Origin: Anaerovibrio sp.
GTDB taxonomy: Bacteria; Bacillota; Negativicutes; Selenomonadales; Selenomonadaceae
Assembly (NCBI RefSeq): GCF_024697385.1
Contig: NZ_JAILFV010000203.1
Location: forward strand, 1-45,646
DNA length: 45,646 bases
Direction: 5' to 3'
Shown here: in pieces, positions 15,860-24,672 of the stretch
How positions within the stretch are numbered: the first letter of the stretch is position 1
How the letters are laid out: every line of letters starts with the position of its first letter
Program-made: the position numbers and the translations under genes
The notes under the pieces: model-generated
Told to the model about the DNA's origin: nothing
The model's input: only the letters and a program-made list of their open reading frames with translations
The model's database searches: none

Positions 15860-16774
15860 TCATCCTTCAAACAACGCCTTGGCGAAATCCTCGGCTATGA
15901 ATGGCCTTAAATCCTCTACCCCTTCGCCAACACCAATCCATTTTACCGGCATGGCGAGCTCTGCCTTTATACCAATTACTACACCGCCCTTGGCTGTGCC
16001 ATCCAGCTTTGTAAGCACAATACCGGAAATAGGAGCCGCCTCAGTAAACAGCTTGGCCTGACTTATGGCATTCTGCCCAGTGGTAGCATCGAGAACCAAC
16101 AGGGTTTCATGAGGTGCCTCTGGAATTTCCCTCTGAATTACCCGATTGATTTTTTTCAGCTCCTCCATCAAATTAGATTTAGTCTGAAGCCGACCGGCAG
16201 TATCTATAAGAAGGACATCCACATTCCGCGCCACAGCAGCTTTTACAGCATCAAAGGCTACTGCAGCCGGATCCGAATTTTCCTCATGACGAATCACCTT
16301 GGCATCAGTGCGCTCTCCCCAAATTTCCAGTTGGTCAATGGCCGCTGCACGGAAGGTATCTGCCGCAGCCAGCATAACACTTTTCCCCTGGGCCTTATAA
16401 TAAGCACTGAGTTTTCCAATAGTTGTGGTTTTCCCAACTCCATTGACACCAATAACCAAAAAAACCGTAGGCCCTGACTTGGCCATATTGATTTCATTTG
16501 ACTCCCTGGTAAGCAGGTCAGAAATCTGCTTCTGCAAAAATGGCTTCAAATCCTCCGGAGAATTGATTTCCTTTTTCTTTATTCCCTTACGCACGGACTC
16601 CATCAGCCGTTCCGTGGTATTGACACCTACATCAGCCATTATCAGGATTTCTTCCAGCTCATCCAGCAGATCATCATCTATATCGGCATAGCCAATAACC
16701 AGCTTTTCTATTTTTTCAGTTATCGACGCCCTTGTTTTAGTCAGTCCTTTTTTTAATTTATCAAAAAAACCCAT
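15860..16774 (-). CDS. ftsY: Signal recognition particle receptor FtsY
   Basis: 304 aa SRP-type GTPase that docks ribosome-SRP complexes at the membrane. A short N-terminal helical N domain (residues about 1-90, without the long acidic A domain of proteobacteria) is followed by the G domain: GVNGVGKTTTIGKL (G1), AADTFRAAA (I-box region), DTAGR (G3) and TKLDGTAKGG (G4). The C-terminus WIGVGEGVEDLRPF is typical. It begins 18 nt after smc with GGGGAGGT as ribosome-binding site, so the two are cotranscribed, a common arrangement in Firmicutes. Confidence 0.97.
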   Translation of the reverse strand: MGFFDKLKKGLTKTRASITEKIEKLVIGYADIDDDLLDELEEILIMADVGVNTTERLMESVRKGIKKKEINSPEDLKPFLQKQISDLLTRESNEINMAKSGPTVFLVIGVNGVGKTTTIGKLSAYYKAQGKSVMLAAADTFRAAAIDQLEIWGERTDAKVIRHEENSDPAAVAFDAVKAAVARNVDVLLIDTAGRLQTKSNLMEELKKINRVIQREIPEAPHETLLVLDATTGQNAISQAKLFTEAAPISGIVLTKLDGTAKGGVVIGIKAELAMPVKWIGVGEGVEDLRPFIAEDFAKALFEG

Positions 16775-16792
16775 AGTACTACCTCCCCAATA

Positions 16793-19700
16793 TTAATCTT
16801 CCACCATATCTTCAGCTTCCTTCAGCTTGACAGATAAAATCTTGGAAACACCTGCATCCTCAACGGTGACACCATACATGGCATCTGCTGCTTCCATTGT
16901 GCCTTTTCTGTGAGTCACCACGATAAACTGGGTGTTGGCAGAGAATTTCTCCAAAAAGCTCCCAAATCGGCCTATATTGGCCTCATCCAACGGAGCATCA
17001 ATCTCATCCAGCAGTGAAAATGGCGCTGGCCTGTACTGGAGGAATGAAAACAATAAAGCTACTACAGTAAGAGCCCGTTCGCCTCCTGAAAGTACTGCAA
17101 GATTCTGTTTCTTTTTATCAGGAATCTGAACAACAATATCAACCCCGGATTCAAGGACATTATCCTTGTCCTTTAACAGTATCTTTCCTTCTCCGCCACC
17201 AAACAACCGGATAAATGTATCGTTAAAGAAAACATTAATTTTATTGAAGGCCTCTTTAAACTGTCTGGTCATGGTTGCATCCATCTCACCAATTATTTTT
17301 AAAAGGTCTTTCTTGGCGGCTATAAGGTCATCTGCATTACCCGCCAGGAATCCATGACGCTCAACAAGCTCCCTATATTCTTCAGGTGCATTCGGGTTCA
17401 CGGTCCCCAAGGAATTGATATCTTTTTCCAGGCGCCTTAACTCCCGCTTGAGTACTGACGGTTCCATATCCGGCACCATATCAGCTGCCCGTTCAGGTAA
17501 TATTCCATATTTTGAGAGCATCTCCTGCTGCAGCTGGTCCAAATCATAATCAGTTCGTGAGCCCTCAAGCTCCAGGGCATGAAGCTCATCCTGAATACCA
17601 TTTAAACGCCGCTGTGATTCCTTGATTTCCTTTTCATTCTTCTGGCTTTCTACCAGCTTTTCCATCCGATTGTCATATATTTTTTTGTATTCATCCTTGG
17701 CTACAGCAAAATCATCCTGCAGCTGCCGGGTCTTTGTGATTAAAACGCCAATTTGATTTTGGCTCTGTTCCAGTTCATCATCCAGACGCCTTATTTCCTT
17801 TTCATTCTGGGACAATGTCTCCTGATTTCTTGTAAGCTCACGCTGACAAAGCAATATTTTTTCCTTTATCCGCAAAATATTCTGTTCATGGACAGTTTGC
17901 TGATGCTCCAGCCTGTTGGCTTCCTCTGATACTTCATCAGCTTCTTTGTCCAATTCATCATATTCTGCAATAAGTCCTGTAAGCTTATTTTTTAAATCAG
18001 CATTATCGGCCTGCTGGCGGTCGAGCTCCCGTCGTAGGAGAGTTGCCCTTTCCTCCCTGGCCGAATAGTTTTCCTGTGCATTGACCAGCGCTTCATTAAC
18101 AGATGTCATTTCAGCCTTTTCCCTGGCAAGCTCGTCCTCCAGGGTTGCACAGCGGAGCTGCTGCCCCTGCACCTCCATCTCCATACGATGAAGCTCGTCT
18201 TTCAAGCCCAAAAGCGTTACGTCTGTATCTTTTTTTTCCTGCTGAAGCTGACCATATTTTTCCTTCAGCTGTTGGGCTTCCCTGGTGAATATATCCTTCT
18301 GTTCCCTCAGATCCTTTATCTCACCCTGACGGTTTAAAAAACTGCTTTCCCTATGCTGGTGACTTCCTCCTGTCATGGCTCCCCCGGGACTGAGCAGCTC
18401 GCCTTCCAGGGTAACTATCCTGAGCCGTTGCCCCATCCTCTTGTTGAGCCTGACTGCATTATCCAGTGTATCCACCACAAGGGTTCGTCCCAAAAGAAAA
18501 TCCACAACATCCTTGTACATTACTTCACTGCCCACAATATCCTTGGCCCAGCCAATAACTCCGCTGACATCTGCCGGCAGCTGTTCTTGATTCTGACGCA
18601 CCACAATGGAGGACAACGGTAAAAAAGTAACCCTGCCCAATCTGTCCCGCTTTAAATATGCGATAGCTTCCTTGGCGGTATCCGTATCTTTTGTAACTAT
18701 ATTCTGCAGCCCAGCTCCCAAGGCAGTTTCAACAGCAGTAATATATTTACCCGGTACATCCAACAGCTCTGCTACTGTACCACATATACCATTACGCCAT
18801 GGTGCCTTGCTGGTCAACACCTGCTTTACAGCCTTACCAAAGCCTTCATATGACTGCTGTAATTTCTCCATTATCTGCAGCCGGCTGATGATTTTCTGCA
18901 GTCTGGTATCATTTTCATTCTTCTTGCCGGTAATTTCTTCAAGCTGCCCATCTATTGACTCCATCTTCTTTTCTGTCTGGGCAATTGTCATTTCCTGATT
19001 GCTTTTTTCAGTCAATGATTTTTGGACAGTTACCGCAAGAGTATCCTTCTGCTTTTCCATTTCAGCTATGTGTGCTGAAATGGTCTTAAGCTTTTCACCT
19101 TGACTGCTCCTTACCTCACCATCATTTGCCAGGTCACGCTCCAAAATCATTAACTCACTGCTTTTTTGATTTAATATTTGGAGATCTTTTTCCAGTTCCA
19201 CCTCAATGGAACTACGCTGATTTCGCCTCACCTGCAGGTCTTCTCTAAGGACCTTGGCTCTCTGACGGCATTTGGTAATCCGTTGGATAACATCCTCCAA
19301 GGTTTTTTTAGATTCAGCCCCTCCCTGCTCTGCCAGCTCTATGTCGGCTTCAGCTTCCTTGGCTGCAGCATTCAGTTCATTTATCTGCTGAGTCAAAAGC
19401 TGTCGCGATGTCTTGCCTTGACGGCGGCGTTCCTCCAATACCTTTATATCACTTTCCGCCGATTCAATTTTTCCATGAAGTTCATTTTTCCTATTGGCAA
19501 TACTCTCCTGCTCCTTTTCAAGCTCCAATATTACCTTATTGAACTGTTCCTTACGGGTTTCAGACAACTGTAATGCCGTTTTGGCAGCAATTTCCTGGTC
19601 CTTTTTCTCATTGATGGCTACACTTTGTTTTGCCTTTTTCTTGTTTAGCCCCAAAAAACCAAGATATATTTCTGCCAGACTGTACTTTTTTAACTCTTCC

Positions 19701-20353
19701 TGCAGGCTATTATATTTTTCTGTTTTTTCGGCACTGATTTTCAGTGGTTCCAATCTGGTCTCTATCTCACCGATAATATCCTGTACCCTGAGAAGATTAG
19801 CCTCTGTATCCTCCAGCTTCCGCATGGATTCCTTTTTGCGGTTTCTATACTTTGTAATCCCGGCAGCTTCCTCAAAGAAAAGCCTCTTCTCCTCAGGACG
19901 GGCATTTAGTATATCATCAATCTTATTCTGACTAATAATCCCCATACTGTCATGACCAATACCTGTATCTGCAAACAGATTTATAATATCCTTAAGCCGG
20001 CATCTCGCCTTGTTTATATAAAACTCACTGTCACCATTACGAAACAATCTTCTGGTGATTTTGACCTCCTGAAAATCGACAGGAAGTGTCCCATCATTAT
20101 CAAATGTCAGTGAAACCTCAGCGACTCCCATAGCACGGCGGGAGGAGCTGCCATTAAAGATGACATCCTCAGCCTTAGTTCCACGAATATTACGGACATT
20201 CTGCTCCCCTAACGCCCACTTGACTGCATCGGAAATATTGCTTTTCCCGCTGCCATTTGGTCCAACAATTGCTGTTATTCCTTTATCAAACTCTACTTCT
20301 ATCCTATCTGCAAATGTTTTAAATCCATATGCTTCCAGTCTTTTTAACTGCAA
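16793..20353 (-). CDS. smc: Chromosome segregation ATPase SMC
   Basis: 1186 aa, equal to a typical bacterial SMC. It entraps DNA as a dimer with ScpA/ScpB. Walker A GPNGSGKS is at residues 31-38, followed by a Q-loop. Two very long heptad-rich coiled coils flank a hinge around residues 510-660. The C-terminal head has the ABC signature LSGGERAL and Walker B FSLLDEIDAPLDEAN. I prefer the TTG at 20353, which gives the family start MQLKRLEAYGF with GGTG upstream; a TTG at 20365 and GTG at 20362 are alternatives adding four or three residues. A promoter is seen 115-145 nt upstream. Confidence 0.96.
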   Translation of the reverse strand: MQLKRLEAYGFKTFADRIEVEFDKGITAIVGPNGSGKSNISDAVKWALGEQNVRNIRGTKAEDVIFNGSSSRRAMGVAEVSLTFDNDGTLPVDFQEVKITRRLFRNGDSEFYINKARCRLKDIINLFADTGIGHDSMGIISQNKIDDILNARPEEKRLFFEEAAGITKYRNRKKESMRKLEDTEANLLRVQDIIGEIETRLEPLKISAEKTEKYNSLQEELKKYSLAEIYLGFLGLNKKKAKQSVAINEKKDQEIAAKTALQLSETRKEQFNKVILELEKEQESIANRKNELHGKIESAESDIKVLEERRRQGKTSRQLLTQQINELNAAAKEAEADIELAEQGGAESKKTLEDVIQRITKCRQRAKVLREDLQVRRNQRSSIEVELEKDLQILNQKSSELMILERDLANDGEVRSSQGEKLKTISAHIAEMEKQKDTLAVTVQKSLTEKSNQEMTIAQTEKKMESIDGQLEEITGKKNENDTRLQKIISRLQIMEKLQQSYEGFGKAVKQVLTSKAPWRNGICGTVAELLDVPGKYITAVETALGAGLQNIVTKDTDTAKEAIAYLKRDRLGRVTFLPLSSIVVRQNQEQLPADVSGVIGWAKDIVGSEVMYKDVVDFLLGRTLVVDTLDNAVRLNKRMGQRLRIVTLEGELLSPGGAMTGGSHQHRESSFLNRQGEIKDLREQKDIFTREAQQLKEKYGQLQQEKKDTDVTLLGLKDELHRMEMEVQGQQLRCATLEDELAREKAEMTSVNEALVNAQENYSAREERATLLRRELDRQQADNADLKNKLTGLIAEYDELDKEADEVSEEANRLEHQQTVHEQNILRIKEKILLCQRELTRNQETLSQNEKEIRRLDDELEQSQNQIGVLITKTRQLQDDFAVAKDEYKKIYDNRMEKLVESQKNEKEIKESQRRLNGIQDELHALELEGSRTDYDLDQLQQEMLSKYGILPERAADMVPDMEPSVLKRELRRLEKDINSLGTVNPNAPEEYRELVERHGFLAGNADDLIAAKKDLLKIIGEMDATMTRQFKEAFNKINVFFNDTFIRLFGGGEGKILLKDKDNVLESGVDIVVQIPDKKKQNLAVLSGGERALTVVALLFSFLQYRPAPFSLLDEIDAPLDEANIGRFGSFLEKFSANTQFIVVTHRKGTMEAADAMYGVTVEDAGVSKILSVKLKEAEDMVED

Positions 20354-20468
20354 AAAAAACACCAACCTGAAATATAATAGTTAAACCATACCTTGTTATA
20401 CCGGAAAATAAGCCCTGAAAAATTTATCCTTCCGCTAAATTTCGGTCTTATTTTACCGCACTCATTGT

Positions 20469-20498
20469 ATTATAACGCTTCAGAGAGGTTTTTGCCAA
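20469..20498 (-). promoter_or_regulatory. Promoter of smc-ftsY
   Basis: Minus strand TTGGCA (20493-20498), 18-bp spacer, TATAAT (20469-20474), with GCGT directly before the -10. Confidence 0.65.
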
Positions 20499-20516
20499 TA
20501 GGCATAAATCTCAGGG

Positions 20517-20549
20517 AAAAAAAACTGGTGTGCCTAACGACACACCAGT
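20517..20549 (-). terminator. Terminator of the mmdDEB operon
   Basis: The perfect 9-bp stem ACTGGTGTG/CACACCAGT (20524-20532 and 20541-20549) is followed on the minus strand by a run of seven T, 16 nt after the mmdB stop. Confidence 0.92.
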
Positions 20550-20564
20550 CTATCAATTCAAAAA

Positions 20565-21698
20565 TTATTTTGCAAGCATTGCCATCATTGTTCCAGCAGC
20601 AACTGCAGTACCAATTACACCAGCAACATTAGGTCCCATAGCGTGCATCAGAAGGAAATTGGAAGGATTTGCCTTCTGGCCAACCATCTGGGATACACGG
20701 GCAGCCATTGGAACAGCGGATACACCGGCAGAACCAATCAACGGATTAATCTTACCACCGGAAAGACGGCACATAACTTTACCGAGCAACAATCCGGCAG
20801 CAGTACCACCTGCAAAGGCCAACAGACCAAGTAAAATAATCTCGATGGTCTGTACAGTCAAAAAGCTCTCAGCATTCATGGTCATACCAGTACCGGTAGC
20901 CAGGAAAATGGTAACTATGTTACAAAGAGCATTCTGGGAGGTATCTGACAGACGATCAGTTACTCCGGACTCACGGAACAGATTACCAAGCATCAGCATA
21001 CTGATAAGAGCAGCTACCGGTGGAAGCAGCAAGGAAATAATAATTGCTGCCGAAATAGGGAACACTACTCTTTCAAACTTGGTGACACTACGCAACTGAT
21101 CCATTTTGACAGCCCGCTCCTCCTTGGAGGTCATGAGCTTCATGATAGGTGGCTGAATCAATGGTACCAGAGACATATAGGAATATGCCGCAACTGCAAT
21201 GGCACCCAAAAGATTTGGAGCCATCTTGGAAGCCATGTAAATAGCCGTAGGACCATCAGCGCCGCCGATAATACCAATAGCAGCAGCCTCCTGGGCAGTA
21301 AAGCCTAAAAGCATTGCACCGGCCAGGGAAATGAATACACCAAACTGTGCTGCCGCACCCAAAAATAAGGTATTCGGATTAGCCAATAAAGGACCAAAAT
21401 CAGTCATGGCACCAACGCCAAGGAAAATCAATGGAGGGAATATCTCAAACTGAATACCATAGTGAATGAGCTGCATTACACCAGGATCCTCCAAAAAACC
21501 AGTGCGTGGAAAATTTGCCATGATACAGCCAAAGGCAATAGGAGCCAGCAGCAATGGCTCAAATTCCTTGACAATTGCCATATACAAAAGCACCATGCCC
21601 ACCAAAATCATTATAAAATTACCGACGGTAAAGGACGCAAAACCACTATCCAACCATACTGACTGAATTGATGTTACAAATGCGCTTAGAATATCCAT
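20565..21698 (-). CDS. mmdB: Sodium-pumping decarboxylase beta subunit (methylmalonyl-CoA decarboxylase type)
   Basis: 377 aa, very hydrophobic, with about ten membrane segments. It is the beta subunit that decarboxylates carboxybiotin and pumps sodium ions. [20 protein letters not shown] holds the conserved Asp needed for sodium translocation, and the C-terminal [15 protein letters not shown] is another family block. The same family serves oxaloacetate, glutaconyl-CoA and methylmalonyl-CoA decarboxylases. The substrate is inferred from the adjacent epsilon-type subunit, so glutaconyl-CoA cannot be ruled out. It follows mmdE by 25 nt. Confidence 0.85.
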   Translation of the reverse strand: MDILSAFVTSIQSVWLDSGFASFTVGNFIMILVGMVLLYMAIVKEFEPLLLAPIAFGCIMANFPRTGFLEDPGVMQLIHYGIQFEIFPPLIFLGVGAMTDFGPLLANPNTLFLGAAAQFGVFISLAGAMLLGFTAQEAAAIGIIGGADGPTAIYMASKMAPNLLGAIAVAAYSYMSLVPLIQPPIMKLMTSKEERAVKMDQLRSVTKFERVVFPISAAIIISLLLPPVAALISMLMLGNLFRESGVTDRLSDTSQNALCNIVTIFLATGTGMTMNAESFLTVQTIEIILLGLLAFAGGTAAGLLLGKVMCRLSGGKINPLIGSAGVSAVPMAARVSQMVGQKANPSNFLLMHAMGPNVAGVIGTAVAAGTMMAMLAK

Positions 21699-21723
21699 TA
21701 ATCTTCAGTCTCTCCTTATTTTT

Positions 21724-21942
21724 TCATTTTAATACTTTAATACTGGTCAAGCCTTCAATACGCGCCACACCAGTCCACCCTGGACGATTGGCAACCCTGA
21801 TGGCCTTAACCTGTGAAAAACCAACACCAACAGATGCCAATCCCGCTGCTATAGCAGCAACAGTCTTACTGGCAATACCCTTCTCAATTGAAGGAGATAA
21901 AGTCTCAGTTGCTCCTGCTTTTGAACCATTTAAAATTCCCAT
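21724..21942 (-). CDS. mmdE: Methylmalonyl-CoA decarboxylase epsilon-type small subunit
   Basis: 72 aa. It is almost a copy of the C-terminal 48 residues of the preceding delta subunit (about 75% identical by eye, sharing ASVGVGFS, KAIRVA and RPGW), but has no membrane anchor. In Veillonella methylmalonyl-CoA decarboxylase the epsilon subunit resembles the C-terminus of delta in just this way and stabilises the complex; that precedent underlies the call. The start has GAGGAG at good spacing, 16 nt after the delta stop. Shortness limits certainty. Confidence 0.75.
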   Translation of the reverse strand: MGILNGSKAGATETLSPSIEKGIASKTVAAIAAGLASVGVGFSQVKAIRVANRPGWTGVARIEGLTSIKVLK

Positions 21943-21958
21943 TAGATATCAGCTCCTC

Positions 21959-22327
21959 TTATTTATTCTTCTTACTACTAGTCAAGCCCTCACTGCGTAC
22001 CGCACATGTCCAACCTGGACGATGAGCCACCCTGATAGCCTTAACCCGTGAAAAACCAACACCAACAGATGCCAATGCTGCTGCAATAGCCGCAACAGTT
22101 TCACCAGAAATGCCCTCCTGCACAGAAGGAGCTGCTGCCTTAGGTGGTAAAACCTTTGGTGCATCTACCTTAGGTGTATCTGCTTTTGGTGCTGCCGGTG
22201 AAGGCTTTACCGTTGGATCGATTGCATGAATCAAACGAATATAAAGACTTAGCACAAACAACACCGCAAAAACAATTGTCATATTGATCAACATAATAAC
22301 AATTGGATTTGACACTTGAGTATCCAT
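21959..22327 (-). CDS. mmdD: Methylmalonyl-CoA decarboxylase delta subunit (OadG-like)
   Basis: 122 aa. An N-terminal membrane helix (residues about 9-30) is followed by a Pro/Ala/Lys-rich flexible linker (about 35-68) and a compact C-terminal domain with ASVGVGFS and HRPGW. This architecture matches the delta/gamma subunits that anchor sodium-pumping decarboxylase complexes. The chosen ATG at 22327 has an AAGGCGG ribosome-binding site; a GTG two codons upstream is possible. The alpha (carboxyltransferase) and biotin-carrier subunits are absent from this cluster. Confidence 0.82.
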   Translation of the reverse strand: MDTQVSNPIVIMLINMTIVFAVLFVLSLYIRLIHAIDPTVKPSPAAPKADTPKVDAPKVLPPKAAAPSVQEGISGETVAAIAAALASVGVGFSRVKAIRVAHRPGWTCAVRSEGLTSSKKNK

Positions 22328-22441
22328 ACTCACACCGCCTTCTCATAAAATAAAAATCATTGCCACTGACTTCAGCATTAATTGACACTTTGGAAGTCAA
22401 AACAGGACCTTTCAATGATTTATCATACAAAATACTATTAC

Positions 22442-22447
22442 ATTATA
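22442..22447 (-). promoter_or_regulatory. Candidate -10 element for mmdDEB
   Basis: Minus strand TATAAT preceded by CTGT, 115 nt upstream of mmdD. No convincing -35 was found (TTTAAG at 16 bp). The 178-bp gap 22328-22505 holds nothing else that I recognise. Confidence 0.4.
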
Positions 22448-22505
22448 ACAGAATTAAATATTTCTTAAAAGGACCATATAGGCATAATTTTATAAACGAA
22501 ATGAA

Positions 22506-23285
22506 TTATATCATATTTTTCAATTTATTTACATACAACGAACGATATAGTTTATTCTCGCCAAGTCCGGCGACAATACAGCGAACTCCTATTTTTTCTG
22601 ACAGCAGTACATTTTTCCAGGAATCAGGGGCATTACCGGCCATATCGTTTGTGGCATGTTCCCCCCCAACCAGCATCATAGGCCGCAACAGCACTTTCCT
22701 GACGCCTTTCGCTTTTAATCGCCTGATAACATCCTCCAGGGTAGGATAGTCATTCGCTTCAACAACACCTATATGAACCGGTAGATTATTGTCATCCGCA
22801 TAAGCCTGAATAAGTTCATATACAGGATTGTGCGTATTGGGTGAGCCATGTCCCATAAGCACAAGCTCCTCATCCTCTTTCAGGGAATCCAGTTCCATCA
22901 GGATCTCGGCAACACCGGCATAATCAGCAGGTTTTGACCCTGTCAGCACCGGCTCCATTACCTTCAGCTCCCGGAAGGAACCTTTTCGTGCCTTTGCAAC
23001 TGACAATATTTTGTTGTTGAATTCCTCCCCAGGAGTCAAATGTGTTGGAAGCACAACTACCTTTTGGTAGCCAGCCTCAGCAAGATTGCCCAGAACATCT
23101 TCCAAAGTCCCATAATATATTCCCTCCGCCGCCAGCTTTTTAATCAAAAATCTGCTGGTCCAGGCTTCAACAACATCGTAATCCGGAAATTCAGCATGGA
23201 TATCATCAATTACTCCATCTATGCATTTATTTTTGGTAATCGGATCTGAAACTCCAAAACTGACAACTACAATCGCCTGTTTCAT
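22506..23285 (-). CDS. cbiK: Sirohydrochlorin cobaltochelatase (CbiK type)
   Basis: 259 aa. It inserts cobalt into sirohydrochlorin at the start of the anaerobic cobalamin route. The N-terminal VVSFGVSDP, LPTHLTPGEEF, and the metal-binding histidines in LMGHGSPN and LRPMMLVGGEHATNDMAG fit the CbiK class II chelatase family. No signal peptide is visible, so it should be cytoplasmic (some CbiK homologues are exported). Its ATG overlaps the glmM stop (ATGA), so it is translationally coupled to a cell-wall gene rather than placed in either cobalamin operon. Confidence 0.9.
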   Translation of the reverse strand: MKQAIVVVSFGVSDPITKNKCIDGVIDDIHAEFPDYDVVEAWTSRFLIKKLAAEGIYYGTLEDVLGNLAEAGYQKVVVLPTHLTPGEEFNNKILSVAKARKGSFRELKVMEPVLTGSKPADYAGVAEILMELDSLKEDEELVLMGHGSPNTHNPVYELIQAYADDNNLPVHIGVVEANDYPTLEDVIRRLKAKGVRKVLLRPMMLVGGEHATNDMAGNAPDSWKNVLLSEKIGVRCIVAGLGENKLYRSLYVNKLKNMI

Positions 23286-24640
23286 TGGCGTGCTCCCTGC
23301 TCTGCCACCACTACAGCTGCTATTTCATGGCATATCTTATCAAGCATTGACTGGTCAGGCCCTTCAGCCATTACTCGGATGAGAGGTTCTGTCCCGGAAG
23401 GACGGACCAGAATACGGCCATCACTACCCAATTCTTTTTCCCCAGACCTGATAGCTTCCATGATTTTGGTGTTTGTCTCCCAGCCTTCTTTTGTAGCCAC
23501 TGCCACATTTACCAGCAGTTGCGGATAACTTACCATCATTTCATTCAGCTCGGATGCTTTTTTGCCACTGCGCTTAATGGCTGACAAAACTTGAATAGCT
23601 GTCACAGGCCCATCACCGGTAGTATTGTAATCGGTAAAAATTATATGCCCTGACTGTTCGCCACCCAGCTTATACCCATTGGCCAGCATATTCTCCAAAA
23701 CATATCTGTCACCAACCTTTGTGATCTCAGCCTTTCCACCAAGCTCCTTAATAGCCTTATGGAAGCCGATATTGGCCATAACAGTTGTAACAACTGTATT
23801 ATGTGTCAATGTACCCTTGGCCATCATTTCCTTGGCGCACATAACCAGAATATGATCACCATCTATAATATTACCCTTTTCATCTACACACAAACAGCGG
23901 TCAGCATCCCCATCATGGGCTATACCAAAATCAGCCCCAAGGCCTACCACAGCCTTCTGTATACGGTCCATATGGGTTGATCCACAGTTATCATTAATAT
24001 TCCTGCCATTAGGTGCATTATTAAGTACTATAACATCAGCTCCCAGGCGGTTAAGTACCATTGGCATAACCTCATATGCAGCGCCGTTGGAGCAGTCCAG
24101 TACGATTTTCATGCCATCAAAACGCTCCTTGCAGGTGGACAAAATGAAATCCTTGTATTCATTTATATATTCATGGCGATAATCTATATATCCCATTTTG
24201 GCTCCGGTAGCCCGGGGATAATCATCTCCAGCTTCTATTTTCCTGACAATTCTTTCCAGCTCATCCTCTACGGAATCAGGCAGCTTATATCCATTACCAC
24301 CAAAAAACTTGATACCATTATCATGGAACGGATTATGTGATGCTGAAATAACAATTCCTGCCTGGGCCTTTTTCTTTTTAGTAAGATATGCAATAGCAGG
24401 TGTTGGTATCACTCCAACAATAATTGCCCTGCCACCGGCTGAACATATTCCGGCACACAAGGCAGCCTCAAACATCTGACCGGAAATTCGGGTATCGCGC
24501 CCGATCAACAGTTTTGGCATGGTGTCAGAATTCTCGCCAAAATATAAAGTAGCAGCCCGGCCAAGACGATATGCCAGCTCAGGAGTTAATTCAACATTAG
24601 CTTCTCCCCGCACACCATCAGTACCAAATAATCTAGCCAT
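23282..24640 (-). CDS. glmM: Phosphoglucosamine mutase GlmM
   Basis: 452 aa. It converts glucosamine-6-phosphate to glucosamine-1-phosphate for UDP-GlcNAc and peptidoglycan. It starts with ARLFGTDGVRGEAN, has the phosphoserine loop ISASHNPFHDNG near residue 100, the metal loop DGDADR, and the C-terminal phosphate-binding loop RPSGTEPLIRVM. The start follows GGAGG. GlmM is a known partner of CdaA in Firmicutes, where it inhibits c-di-AMP synthesis. The usual cdaA-cdaR-glmM order is interrupted here by an FAD protein. Confidence 0.97.
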   Translation of the reverse strand: MARLFGTDGVRGEANVELTPELAYRLGRAATLYFGENSDTMPKLLIGRDTRISGQMFEAALCAGICSAGGRAIIVGVIPTPAIAYLTKKKKAQAGIVISASHNPFHDNGIKFFGGNGYKLPDSVEDELERIVRKIEAGDDYPRATGAKMGYIDYRHEYINEYKDFILSTCKERFDGMKIVLDCSNGAAYEVMPMVLNRLGADVIVLNNAPNGRNINDNCGSTHMDRIQKAVVGLGADFGIAHDGDADRCLCVDEKGNIIDGDHILVMCAKEMMAKGTLTHNTVVTTVMANIGFHKAIKELGGKAEITKVGDRYVLENMLANGYKLGGEQSGHIIFTDYNTTGDGPVTAIQVLSAIKRSGKKASELNEMMVSYPQLLVNVAVATKEGWETNTKIMEAIRSGEKELGSDGRILVRPSGTEPLIRVMAEGPDQSMLDKICHEIAAVVVAEQGARQ

Positions 24641-24672
24641 AATCTACAAACCTCCATTGAATAATATCACAT

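Noticed and set aside
15682..15860. Cobalamin riboswitch upstream of cbiD
   Set aside because: No B12 box or matching conserved helices were seen on the minus strand. Only the palindromic repeat and the ftsY terminator are there.
18103..18998. Several plus-strand open frames inside smc
   Set aside because: They are antisense to a full-length, well-conserved SMC and are low-complexity shadows of its coiled coil.
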